A DNA stretch of 39,211 nt from an uncultured Bacteroidales bacterium (lineage in GTDB: Bacteria > Bacteroidota > Bacteroidia > Bacteroidales > Muribaculaceae). Positions 17,703 to 25,263 of this stretch are shown here, piece after piece; the first letter of the stretch is position 1; every line of letters starts with the position of its first letter. The translations under genes were made by a program, and so were the position numbers. The stretch lies in the NCBI GenBank assembly GCA_949123685.1, contig CASBHZ010000023.1, positions 1 to 39,211 on the forward strand, given 5' to 3'. The notes under the pieces are model-generated. The model searched no databases, was not told the DNA's origin, and saw only the letters and a list, made by a program, of their open reading frames with translations.

Positions 17703-17954
17703 TTATTTAGCTATTAGAATCAGAACCACTGCTAAAACAAGGAAGCCGAGAAATCCGTTGGCAAGGTTGTTGTCGGCATGGTCTATGTTACTGAAATCCT
17801 CCGAACCATAGCGGATGTGCTTATACGATACTTTCTGTCCGCGACGGAACAGCCAAAGACAACCATACCGAAGCCCGGCTCCGATATGTCTAATCGCCGA
17901 GCCGAACCATGACCGTATGAATATTTCAGTGAATATTTCGGCTATCAATTCCAT
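17703..17954 (-). CDS. Small hypothetical protein with C-terminal membrane span
   Basis: The protein has 83 residues. The N-terminal half is amphipathic (MELIAEIFTEIFIRSWFGSA) and followed by a basic segment (LFRRGQKVSYKHIRYG). An acidic stretch (EDFSNIDHADNN) comes next, and a strong membrane helix (GFLGFLVLAVVLILIA) ends the chain. Similar short proteins are common beside immunity-type genes in Bacteroidales, from memory and unverified here. It follows the SUKH-like gene by 9 nt. Function unknown. Confidence 0.6.
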   Translation of the reverse strand: MELIAEIFTEIFIRSWFGSAIRHIGAGLRYGCLWLFRRGQKVSYKHIRYGSEDFSNIDHADNNLANGFLGFLVLAVVLILIAK

Positions 17955-17963
17955 ATCCTTATA

Positions 17964-18476
17964 TTATGATAACAGATCCATTAAATGATGCTGATATTTA
18001 CTACCTCCGGCAATGTTAACCAAATGTTCCATGTCACATTTTTGCGTTTCCGAAAAAAGAGTTGACAGGCTGTTCTCTTGCAATGCAAATAGAAGGTCGA
18101 GATATGATTGCTGGTCTTTGGCAATATAACTCATTATGCGCTTATCGTCGGCCCAGTCTATTTCTACTACTTCTCCGGTTTTCTTAAGAATGGCAAGAGG
18201 AAAAGCCTCCCGCCATCCAAAGTATATAAATCGGTCAGTTTCCCTCAAATCATCAGATTTGACAAAACTAAAAATCATAATTGTGAGTTTGGAAACATCA
18301 TAATTATTAATCAAGTTTATGACGGCATCATTCGGCTCTGTAATAATATGTCCTTTTTTATCGCCAATGAACAAATCGCCCAAATATATTTGAGCAAAGC
18401 CTTCAGGCATCATCGAAAACTTACTTTCGTTAGGAGTTATCTCCCTTATCGCGGTTACAAATTCAGCTGCTGTCAT
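17964..18476 (-). CDS. SUKH/SMI1-KNR4-like protein, possible immunity protein
   Basis: The 170-residue soluble protein lacks a signal peptide. The pattern of a hydrophobic strand, then RFIYFGWREAFPLAI, then LKKTGEVVEIDW, then a helix with YLDLLFALQ resembles the SUKH fold, where a glycine-bearing strand is followed by a tGeV-type turn. SUKH proteins are frequent immunity proteins against nuclease and other polymorphic toxins. No toxin gene is present in the window, so if this is an immunity protein it is an orphan one. It sits 14 nt after the gene at 18491 in the minus-strand array. The assignment rests on pattern only. Confidence 0.45.
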   Translation of the reverse strand: MTAAEFVTAIREITPNESKFSMMPEGFAQIYLGDLFIGDKKGHIITEPNDAVINLINNYDVSKLTIMIFSFVKSDDLRETDRFIYFGWREAFPLAILKKTGEVVEIDWADDKRIMSYIAKDQQSYLDLLFALQENSLSTLFSETQKCDMEHLVNIAGGSKYQHHLMDLLS

Positions 18477-18490
18477 ATCTTTCTCAACTT

Positions 18491-19171
18491 TTACTTGATA
18501 TTTCTGAAATGGTAGTTGAATTTAAGGTTATCATGCTCAAGGAGTGATTCTCCAAGCAAAACTCTGTCGTAGGGAAGAATGGAGTCATAACCGGGAAAAC
18601 CATGATAGCTGACATATACATCCTTTCCTATTATGCTATCAAGATGTGGAGTAGCATCTTCGGCTATAATGTGGATACTCTCAATATGTTCTGCTTCGCT
18701 GTTATAAATTCTCAGGTCGGCGTATGAGCCATATGCACTCTGGTCAAAAATAACTAACTCTGCCTGACCGCCATTAAAACTGATTTGTTGTGGGACAACA
18801 TGACTTTGATTTTTACTGCCACCGCTAAATAGAACAGCCGCAAACACGAACATTCCTATTTGAATAAAGGGTAGAAACATCTTTAGATGATATAGAATGT
18901 CGTTATCGTTTACAGGTGTAGTTTTCCGTTTCCCCTTTTGGTAATACCCCGCATCTTTAGGAAAGTTATATTTTATGATTAGACCGACATCTGGGACAGG
19001 TTTTAATATCTTTGAAGCCCATACCGATCCGAGAACCGCCATCGCTGCAAAAACGGCAAACAGCCCCCAATTCAAGCCCGTTCCAAGCATTACGCCCGCA
19101 CACAAGGCCCCAACAAATGACATTATCAGTGAAATGCCAAGAAACAATGATTTACTATCGGTCAGTTTCAT
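18491..19171 (-). CDS. Membrane protein with MKLTDxK leader and soluble C-terminal domain
   Basis: The protein has 226 residues. It starts MKLTDSKSLFLGISLIMSFV, a variant of the leader shared with three other genes in the array; the first 15 nt match the others exactly. Two spans lie near residues 8-30 and 33-53, and a third near 98-116. The C-terminal domain of about 110 residues (from SKNQSHVVPQQ) is strand-rich and acidic. The ATG overlaps the stop of the upstream gene by 4 nt, so translation is probably coupled. No family was recognised. Confidence 0.65.
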   Translation of the reverse strand: MKLTDSKSLFLGISLIMSFVGALCAGVMLGTGLNWGLFAVFAAMAVLGSVWASKILKPVPDVGLIIKYNFPKDAGYYQKGKRKTTPVNDNDILYHLKMFLPFIQIGMFVFAAVLFSGGSKNQSHVVPQQISFNGGQAELVIFDQSAYGSYADLRIYNSEAEHIESIHIIAEDATPHLDSIIGKDVYVSYHGFPGYDSILPYDRVLLGESLLEHDNLKFNYHFRNIK

Positions 19172-19587
19172 CGCTTGCCTCCTTCCAATATAAATCCATT
19201 ATTTACAGCCCACATAAACATAAATACTCCACATAGACTGACTATACTTCCAATAATGAATACAACAGCACTTACTTTATCAGATTTGGAAATCTCGATA
19301 GACAGAGTTTGATTTAGTCGATTGTCTTTAAGGTATTTTAGATAAAAGATTCCTCCTATTAAACAACATATAAGGATATTGCAAAGCGTCAGTTTTTTGA
19401 GGTCTAATACTAAGTGCTTGCCGATTATGTTTTCCAAATAGAATGAAACGCCTATTGAGATGGCAGTTAAGTATATGTAAATTGTAAACAATATCATGCC
19501 CATAGACATAGCCACAGGCATATCTCCATTTCCTATACGTTCTTGGGAACGGCAACAACAAACAAATATTTTCTTTAAGAACTTCAT
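19168..19587 (-). CDS. Hypothetical membrane protein, three predicted spans
   Basis: The protein has 139 residues. A short basic, Cys-rich N-terminus (MKFLKKIFVCCCRSQERIG) precedes spans near residues 27-50, 67-84 and 106-127. The segment GNGDMPVAMSMGMILF resembles GDTRMPVGVMLLIL in the frameshifted gene at 15736-16621. It overlaps its neighbours by 4 nt on both sides (19168-19171 and 19584-19587). Function unknown. Confidence 0.65.
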   Translation of the reverse strand: MKFLKKIFVCCCRSQERIGNGDMPVAMSMGMILFTIYIYLTAISIGVSFYLENIIGKHLVLDLKKLTLCNILICCLIGGIFYLKYLKDNRLNQTLSIEISKSDKVSAVVFIIGSIVSLCGVFMFMWAVNNGFILEGGKR

Positions 19588-20165
19588 TGCCTACCTCCTT
19601 TCGATTTCATCAATTCAGGTTTTGGCACAAGGTCTAAAGACTTAATCTTAGCTATGTTGTCAGCAATGGGGATAATAGTCAGTTCCACATTATAACGATT
19701 TCGGAAACCATCATTATTGGAATAATCCTTTAGATTGAAAGCACGCCCAAAAGACTTGTCTTTGTATTTGAAATATATTTCATCAATTCGGGCTGTTGAA
19801 TAACCGTTTAATGATGTTTCAATCACAATTTTATCTTTTCGGTCCGCAATAATATTTAGGATAACAAAACCTATCAATAACAATGTAAGGCTCGTTAAAG
19901 TAATGCCGCTTACCCATTGACTTAACTTCGATTTTTTAGGAACAAGGTAACTGCTTATTGTCAAAAAGCATACAACCCATGTAGCCCAATCATACATCTG
20001 ACAAGTAATGAGAAATCCTCTCGACAGCCATATCACTATTTCAAACAATCCAATAATCGCCCAAAGGCAATAACCAATCTTTCGAGTGCGAACAGCCTTA
20101 TATATCCCTATGCAAACGGCATAAAGGATAACAGCGATAATTATGTATCTTAAAGCATCTTCCAT
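19584..20165 (-). CDS. Hypothetical membrane protein, four spans and C-terminal domain
   Basis: I start at the ATG at 20165 (MEDALRYIIIAVILYAVCIG). A frame open to 20300 would overlap the upstream gene by 125 nt and its extra residues have no leader character. The 193-residue product has spans near 5-22, 33-48, 60-75 and 86-106, then a polar domain (RTEIY-type strands; DKSFGRAFNLKDYSNNDG) of about 85 residues. It begins 10 nt after the stop of the gene at 20176 and overlaps the next gene by 4 nt. The family was not recognised. Confidence 0.6.
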   Translation of the reverse strand: MEDALRYIIIAVILYAVCIGIYKAVRTRKIGYCLWAIIGLFEIVIWLSRGFLITCQMYDWATWVVCFLTISSYLVPKKSKLSQWVSGITLTSLTLLLIGFVILNIIADRKDKIVIETSLNGYSTARIDEIYFKYKDKSFGRAFNLKDYSNNDGFRNRYNVELTIIPIADNIAKIKSLDLVPKPELMKSKGGRQ

Positions 20166-20175
20166 GACAATATCG

Positions 20176-20541
20176 TCATTGATTATGTTCGGTAATTTCT
20201 GCGAGTTTTTCAAGCCCCCAATATAGTAATAGCAGTATAAGCTGAGCAATTGGAAGCACAACCGTGAAAGCAAACCAGCCCCAGCCATCAGTATCTTCAT
20301 GCGTCAATCTCAGATAGATTGAATAAACCGTATATAAACTGATGATTAACAAATTTACTAATGCGGCATTAGGATGAGCCGATTTGAATAATGCCACAGC
20401 TATCATTAACGGCTGGGTTATAGCAAATACATATATCATGCCAAGCGATTGACACCTGACAGCAAAATCTATGCAAGATGCCAACAGTAATAGTTCGGAT
20501 ATAACCCAAGCAATCCAGAATCGTTTATTGGTCAGGTTCAT
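20176..20541 (-). CDS. Membrane protein with MNLTNKRFW leader
   Basis: The 121-residue protein begins MNLTNKRFWIAWVISELLLL, a close variant of the MKLTDKRFW leader. At DNA level 26 of the first 29 positions equal those of the genes at 14069 and 15752. Four hydrophobic spans lie near residues 9-27, 35-52, 58-78 and 89-110. The start at 20541 shares its A with the stop of the upstream gene (TGATG), so it is preferred over a codon 9 nt earlier. It is the second gene of the array. Function unknown. Confidence 0.7.
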   Translation of the reverse strand: MNLTNKRFWIAWVISELLLLASCIDFAVRCQSLGMIYVFAITQPLMIAVALFKSAHPNAALVNLLIISLYTVYSIYLRLTHEDTDGWGWFAFTVVLPIAQLILLLLYWGLEKLAEITEHNQ

Positions 20542-21464
20542 CACCACCACGGTTTTTTATAGGTGGCACGGATATCGCCACTTTCGGGTTCTACAACATC
20601 AAGGTCTTTACCCTCCATGAATCTATCCCATTCGGGTGAGGCATATTTTGAATTCACGCGAATTTCTCCAGCACCTATATCGAAATCAAAGCGGAATGGC
20701 AGACGGTTATCTCCCCACATACAGCGTTTTACTATCGTTGGGTTCTTATAATTCTGCCATGTACCGACATAGGATCGATTCATATAACCGTCACCGTCCT
20801 GATCTGTGTTGTCTACCTTAATGACTTCTGGAGCATCATTCGTGACATATCCGTATGAGCCTAATGTACCGCGAAACACTCCGCTTCCTTTCTGCACGGA
20901 ATCTTCCCTAAGAGAATAATCAGCGATAATTTTATAGTAGTCAGGAGAATCGGCATCTCGTTCAAAAACATGATAGATTTTCTTGATCTTGACTTCTCCC
21001 GAAAAATCGCAGACATTCTTTTTAACCTTTGTCCGACCTCTTACGGAGTATGTCACTGAATCAGTTTTTACCGCATCAGGATAGAAATAGACCTCTATCC
21101 GTCTGAAATTATTGCCAAGTACCCCATCAACAGGAGCATCAAAAGTATTGCCACCCCAATAACGGTATGTTTTTAGAAAGGTCGGCTCCAAACGAAGTTT
21201 ACCATCAATGAATAGCTGAGTGCAGTCCTCAAACAACTGTCCTTCAATAGGCGTCAGATAAGTTTCATACAAGTCACTGTAATCCACTCGGTCAAAGTCA
21301 AGCGCATTATTGTCTATCCAATAGTACACTGCTCCAAGGGCATCACGCTCAATTTTAAGCAGATTTGTGTCTGTTTGCATAAAATCCCCTTGATTTTGCG
21401 CCCATAGGTTACAGGAGAGAGCAAAGCCAACATACAGAATCAATATCTTATAGAGTATTGCCAT
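20541..21464 (-). CDS. Hypothetical exported protein, first gene of the array
   Basis: The frame is open to 21578, but an ATG at 21464 opens a classical signal peptide (MAILYKILILYVGFALSCNL, cleavage likely near WAQ), so I use it; the product has 307 residues. The mature part is strand- and Tyr-rich, with FRRIEVYFYPDAVKTDSVTY. It carries a Ca-binding-like loop, DNTDQDGDGYMN, and closes with EPESGDIRATYKKPWW. It is probably periplasmic or surface-exposed. The upstream 500 bp hold no gene, so this is the likely promoter-proximal gene of the whole minus-strand array. No family was recognised. Confidence 0.65.
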   Translation of the reverse strand: MAILYKILILYVGFALSCNLWAQNQGDFMQTDTNLLKIERDALGAVYYWIDNNALDFDRVDYSDLYETYLTPIEGQLFEDCTQLFIDGKLRLEPTFLKTYRYWGGNTFDAPVDGVLGNNFRRIEVYFYPDAVKTDSVTYSVRGRTKVKKNVCDFSGEVKIKKIYHVFERDADSPDYYKIIADYSLREDSVQKGSGVFRGTLGSYGYVTNDAPEVIKVDNTDQDGDGYMNRSYVGTWQNYKNPTIVKRCMWGDNRLPFRFDFDIGAGEIRVNSKYASPEWDRFMEGKDLDVVEPESGDIRATYKKPWW

Positions 21465-21619
21465 ACGCGAAGTTACAACAAAATTTCGTAACTCTGTGAT
21501 AATCGGGCAAGAAAAATCCGCATCTCCACGGCTGCTACCATAAAAATGCGGATAATGCCGTTTCTTTTCCCCAGTCATTATGACCTTTGCACCCTTGCCA
21601 CGCCACGGCGGTAAATAAG

Positions 21620-21657
21620 TTTGGTTTGGTTCGGGCTTTATATATGTCCGACAAACT
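21620..21657. repeat. Palindromic direct repeat, copy A
   Basis: The copy starts TTGGTTTGGTTCGGGC, identical over 16 nt to copy B at 25180, then a TATATAT centre and GTCCGACAAACT, similar to copy B. The arms form an imperfect hairpin. It lies upstream of the array gene at 21464 and, with copy B, brackets the three-gene unit at 21979-25128. Confidence 0.75.
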
Positions 21658-21851
21658 ATACTATACCTAACTTATACTTTTTTAGGTATCCCTTTACGCA
21701 GAAGTCATCCTTAAGAAAAAAGAGCACTGTCATCTACTATAGAGCTTATATATAGAATGGTGTTGACAGTTCCTGCAAGATCGAATTTGGATGCAAATCA
21801 ATTTTTTGCGTCGAAAAAAGAGTGTGTTTTTTTGATTTATTGTATCTCCTT

Positions 21852-21921
21852 AAAACAACGTATTCTCGTTTTGGTGCAGTATTAAAAAAAATATAGCACC
21901 TTTTGCGGAATACGTTGTTTT
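21852..21921. repeat. 70-nt symmetric inverted repeat
   Basis: Outer arms 21852-21865 and 21908-21921 are perfect over 14 bp. Inner arms GGTGC (21873-21877) and GCACC (21896-21900) are perfect over 5 bp. They are separated by 7-nt stretches on each side. It starts 58 nt after the DUF262 gene stop on the minus strand. The 514-nt gap around it (21465-21978) holds no other gene that I can support. Confidence 0.8.
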
Positions 21922-21978
21922 GGGGGATTGTTAATACATAAAAATAGTCAGAAACAGTTATATGCCATAAAACTGCTC

Positions 21979-23019
21979 TCAAATCCAAATGTCACTTAGT
22001 TCCTCATCAAGAGCTTTGAAACGAGCACGTCGACTAGACAAGTCGGTTGTAGCCCTCATCCCAGAAACATATCCGTTAACTGTGGTCGAATAGATTTTTC
22101 CCTCATCATCAGCCTTTGATTTTAGTCGAGCGTTAATACATTCACCAAAATCATTTAATTTCGACCCAGCAGCAATTCTTTTATCTTTTGACAATGGCAG
22201 AGTGTCTTTATGCGAGGCAAAAACTGAAAAAAGGGTATAAAAATCAGTTTTCTTATTCCATCGGGTTTGCGAGATATTGGGTAAAACTTTTATAATTTCA
22301 CCCAGGACTACGTCATAAGTTTCTTTGACGGAGCCTTCATCATCAAATGATTCCTCGTATAACTGATAGTACGCGTCAAGCTTATCTTTCTTATTCTGTT
22401 GTCCATTAAGAAAGGCGATTGTGAGTTCGCTAAGATACTCGACATCAAGCATTCGACGCACGTCGTTTGGAGTGAAAATTCCAATTTTTGTAAACACTTC
22501 TTTATCAGAAATGTTATTCATCAATCGGATAAAAGGTCCTGAATATGTTGCCTGTCTAAGTTCCTGCTTATTAAGAGCAACAACATTTTTATTCAATCGT
22601 TGGAAAATTGCTCTCAGTTCTGCATCATTAATGTCCGGCAAAATTCTTACAACGAAATTGTATTTGAAGAATGCCTTTTTCTGTTCAGATGTTAGGTCTT
22701 CAAAATAAGCCCCATTAAACTCGGGACTTTCTTTTTCATCGAGAGAGAAACTTCCATTCATGAAATCAATAATTGAACGGATACGCTGCTGTCCGTCAAT
22801 GATAATGTATCGAACACTTCCATTTTCATCCGTTACTTCCTGCATATATATTTCAGGAATAGGATATTTATTGAGAATTGTATCGATAAGATAGCTCTTC
22901 TGCCTAGTTACCCAAACAGGATTACGCTGAAAAGGAGGCTTCATCTCCAAATCGCCACGTTCATGAGCCTGTTTAAACCAAGCCACGTTACGTAAGGTTG
23001 TATTTAGAAAGTTTTCCAT
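21979..23019 (-). CDS. DUF262 (ParB/GmrS-like) domain protein
   Basis: The 346-residue protein has the DUF262 signature: QRNPVW (31-36), a helix KSYLIDTILNKYPIPEIY and the D-G-Q-Q-R motif at 75-79 (IIDGQQRIRSIIDF). In this fold the motif is linked to nucleotide binding or hydrolysis, as in GmrS of GmrSD-type modification-dependent enzymes. The C-terminal half lacks the HNH nuclease motifs of DUF1524/GmrD, so this is a DUF262-only form. It starts 3 nt after the nucleotidyltransferase stop and is the last gene of a three-gene minus-strand unit. Proteins of this group are common in phage-defence islands; its exact action here is unknown. Confidence 0.85.
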   Translation of the reverse strand: MENFLNTTLRNVAWFKQAHERGDLEMKPPFQRNPVWVTRQKSYLIDTILNKYPIPEIYMQEVTDENGSVRYIIIDGQQRIRSIIDFMNGSFSLDEKESPEFNGAYFEDLTSEQKKAFFKYNFVVRILPDINDAELRAIFQRLNKNVVALNKQELRQATYSGPFIRLMNNISDKEVFTKIGIFTPNDVRRMLDVEYLSELTIAFLNGQQNKKDKLDAYYQLYEESFDDEGSVKETYDVVLGEIIKVLPNISQTRWNKKTDFYTLFSVFASHKDTLPLSKDKRIAAGSKLNDFGECINARLKSKADDEGKIYSTTVNGYVSGMRATTDLSSRRARFKALDEELSDIWI

Positions 23020-23022
23020 ATC

Positions 23023-23643
23023 TTATTGTAATTGTATTTCTTCTGATTTAACTCCAAATGAATCTGATAGATTGCGTTTGAAATTGTTGATGTGATACTC
23101 TCTTAATGATTCGTGGTCACGATATAATCGAAAATTGATGTCTCTATTTTCAAATATAGGAGATTCCTTAAGAGATTCAATCGCCGCTAACCATTCTTTT
23201 CCAAATGGCAACAATCCCAATATTTTATCAGTCGCAATTGTTCCATAATAGATATATCTTTCACGATGCGCCTTAATGCTTGAAACTGCATCATGTGACA
23301 AACTGTATATGTCTATATTTCTAAGTGCATGCCATGCAACATCAAAATAATAATGGGATATAATTGCAATGTCAATGTCTGATTTGGCATTAAATTTTCT
23401 GAAGTTTTTCATTGGAGAAAGGCTAAAACCAGTAGAAGCACTACCTACAAAAATGATAGAACAACTATCTACATGAATCATAGACGCTAGTTTAAGTTTA
23501 GTCTTTATATATGCTTCAGAATCATTATTAAATATATACGGGATTTTCTCCAGCACCCATTTGGAAGTTAAAAACTCGTGGGAATGCTGTTTAAAATCGG
23601 CTTTGAACAAACGAATATCATCCTCTATTTTGTCCACATTCAT
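23023..23643 (-). CDS. Nucleotidyltransferase-fold protein
   Basis: The 206-residue protein shows the minimal nucleotidyltransferase signature: Gly67-Ser68 in IIFVGSASTGF, then SDIDIAI with acidic residues Asp89 and Asp91 as probable metal ligands. The rest is helical (KEWLAAIESLKESPIF, DHESLREYHINNFKRNL). The spacing of about 20 residues between GS and DxD is longer than in MNT-type antitoxins, so the substrate may differ. It sits 12 nt after the AlbA_2 gene and 3 nt before the DUF262 gene. The pairing suggests that it modifies, or supplies a signal to, the DUF262 protein; that is inference. Confidence 0.75.
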   Translation of the reverse strand: MNVDKIEDDIRLFKADFKQHSHEFLTSKWVLEKIPYIFNNDSEAYIKTKLKLASMIHVDSCSIIFVGSASTGFSLSPMKNFRKFNAKSDIDIAIISHYYFDVAWHALRNIDIYSLSHDAVSSIKAHRERYIYYGTIATDKILGLLPFGKEWLAAIESLKESPIFENRDINFRLYRDHESLREYHINNFKRNLSDSFGVKSEEIQLQ

Positions 23644-23655
23644 AATTAATGAAAC

Positions 23656-25128
23656 TCATTTAATATTTGAATCTAACTTCCAAATTCCAGATTTGTCGCT
23701 ACCCTCTCTTTTAAGAGCCCCTAATTCTCTTAATTTTTTTGTGGTTCTTTCAGCAGTCCTTTGTGTTATCGAAAGGATAGTTGCAATTTCAGCATGGGTT
23801 ATTGATGGATTGTTTTTAATAAGGTTAATAACTTCTGATTGAATATCCGATAGTTTTACACCGACATTTACACCGACATTTACACCGACATTTACACCGA
23901 CAACAGTCTTTTCCGCTTCATGGGACTGTAGATCAAAGGTTACTTTTACAGAATTGATTGTTGTCTCAATGTGCATAGGACGACCTGTTACTTCTTGCCA
24001 ACGCTTGAGTTTACGGAGTCCGTAGCCGAGATTCTCTGACAGGTGAGCAAGTCGGAACAGCTTTGCGATTATAGGATTACGGGGTTGGGATTCAAACGAG
24101 CTTTCCATTACATCCAAGGGCATTGGCATCCCACCGGGATTAAGGAATTCGATGCGGTCGTCAAAAACATGGATGCAACTGCGTCGAGGACTGAAATGGT
24201 CGGCGTGCGCCATCTGATTTGCCATTGCCTCGCGTAGAATGTCGTACTCGGAGAAATCCTCAACAGATTGTCCACGCTCGTTGATACCTACCATAGGAGT
24301 GTTTACGAGGGTACGGAGACGACGGAGTATAACGCGGCTCGCTTCCCAAAGATTCTGCTGTTCAGGAATGCGGTATGTATAATTGTTCGTCATTGCCTCC
24401 ATGCCAGTGCCGGGGATCTCGACGTAATCGGCACAGAATGTAGGAATAAAATTGAAAGTATAAGGGCTTTTGCCAAGCATTATCAGTCCGCCATAGGTCA
24501 ATTGACCGGAATGGTCGGTGATTCCGACGCCTTTACAAAAATCCTCATCGCTCACGCTGTCAAGATGTGAAACCAAGCCCCAATGACGCACTTCGCCTCG
24601 GAAGTCGGTTAATGCATCACGGTTGAGCATATCGATGTTAGTCTCTGGAATGGATTTCTGCGACTGAATGCCAAATGACTGGTCGCGAATCATTGACATT
24701 ATTTCCTGCTGAGTGGCACGTTGGTCACCGCTACCCATGCGGATAAAGGTGTTTTCGAGTGATCCGAAATAAACAGGCTTGACCTCCGATGACGGAAGAT
24801 AGAAAGCGATGACATTCTTGCCGTCTATATCGTAGCGATGGAGCGTGGCAAAGAGGGGTACATTGAATTTCTTGGAACGCAGAGTGCCGAAAAAGTCCTG
24901 TTCCAGTTTCTCAATGTTATCAACACCGACAATCTCAAACAGGCGACCGGACTGCTTCACGCCAAGCACAATCCAACCACCGGAGCAATTTGAGAAAGCA
25001 CTGACAGTCTCCCAAATGTTCTTCGGCAAGTCAGACTTCGCGGTCTTGACCTCGAAATCGTCCCATTCTATGTCGCGTAGCCGTGCTACAAGTTCTTCTT
25101 TTGTCATTCCAATTGCAAAGTTAATCAT
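23656..25128 (-). CDS. AlbA_2/Schlafen-like domain and HATPase-like regulator with winged helix
   Basis: The protein has 490 residues. The N-terminal AlbA_2 (Schlafen-like) domain covers about 15-135, with WDDFEVKTAK and VSAFSNCSGGWIVLGVKQ. A divergent AAA_4/HATPase-like region at about 295-375 has REAMANQMAHADH and DDRIEFLNPGGMP. A VGVN tandem linker (410-424) leads into a winged helix at about 426-486 (HAEIATILSITQRTAERTTK). Such proteins are usually called putative DNA-binding or transcriptional regulators. The ATG at 25107 (MTKEELVARL) is an alternative start, because a TAACTTTG -7-like box at 25123-25116 overlaps codons 2-4. It is the first gene of the three-gene unit. Confidence 0.85.
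   Translation of the reverse strand: MINFAIGMTKEELVARLRDIEWDDFEVKTAKSDLPKNIWETVSAFSNCSGGWIVLGVKQSGRLFEIVGVDNIEKLEQDFFGTLRSKKFNVPLFATLHRYDIDGKNVIAFYLPSSEVKPVYFGSLENTFIRMGSGDQRATQQEIMSMIRDQSFGIQSQKSIPETNIDMLNRDALTDFRGEVRHWGLVSHLDSVSDEDFCKGVGITDHSGQLTYGGLIMLGKSPYTFNFIPTFCADYVEIPGTGMEAMTNNYTYRIPEQQNLWEASRVILRRLRTLVNTPMVGINERGQSVEDFSEYDILREAMANQMAHADHFSPRRSCIHVFDDRIEFLNPGGMPMPLDVMESSFESQPRNPIIAKLFRLAHLSENLGYGLRKLKRWQEVTGRPMHIETTINSVKVTFDLQSHEAEKTVVGVNVGVNVGVNVGVKLSDIQSEVINLIKNNPSITHAEIATILSITQRTAERTTKKLRELGALKREGSDKSGIWKLDSNIK
23855..23902. repeat. In-frame 12-bp tandem repeat, four copies
   Basis: TTTACACCGACA is repeated four times without error inside the regulator gene and encodes the VGVN linker. 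Because the unit is a multiple of 3, copy-number slippage changes linker length without breaking the frame. Confidence 0.9.
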
Positions 25129-25179
25129 TTTTTATTGGATTTTCAGCTCTTTAGGTGCATTGCCTTAATAAACTCCGGA

Positions 25180-25217
25180 TTGGTTTGGTTCGGGCGATAT
25201 ATATACGCCCGGTAAAC
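25180..25217. repeat. Palindromic direct repeat, copy B
   Basis: It opens with the same 16 nt as copy A (TTGGTTTGGTTCGGGC). Here the hairpin is better kept: CGGGCG and CGCCCG flank an AT-alternating loop, and TTGGTTT pairs with AAACCAA at the outer end (to 25224). It lies in the 135-nt gap between the DUF1016 gene and the regulator gene. Confidence 0.8.
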
Positions 25218-25263
25218 TAAACCAAGCTATAAGTATGGCTGGGCAAAAGAAAAACTGTTATTC

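Noticed and set aside
21746..21988. 80-codon minus-strand open frame
   Set aside because: It overlaps the end of the DUF262 gene, runs through the 70-nt inverted repeat and has no protein-like pattern.
23855..23902. CRISPR-like repeat
   Set aside because: The 12-bp units have no spacers and lie in frame inside a coding gene.
21620..25217. Repeat copies as integron attC sites
   Set aside because: The arms carry GTT on the left and AAC on the right, opposite to the attC core pattern, and there is no integrase gene.
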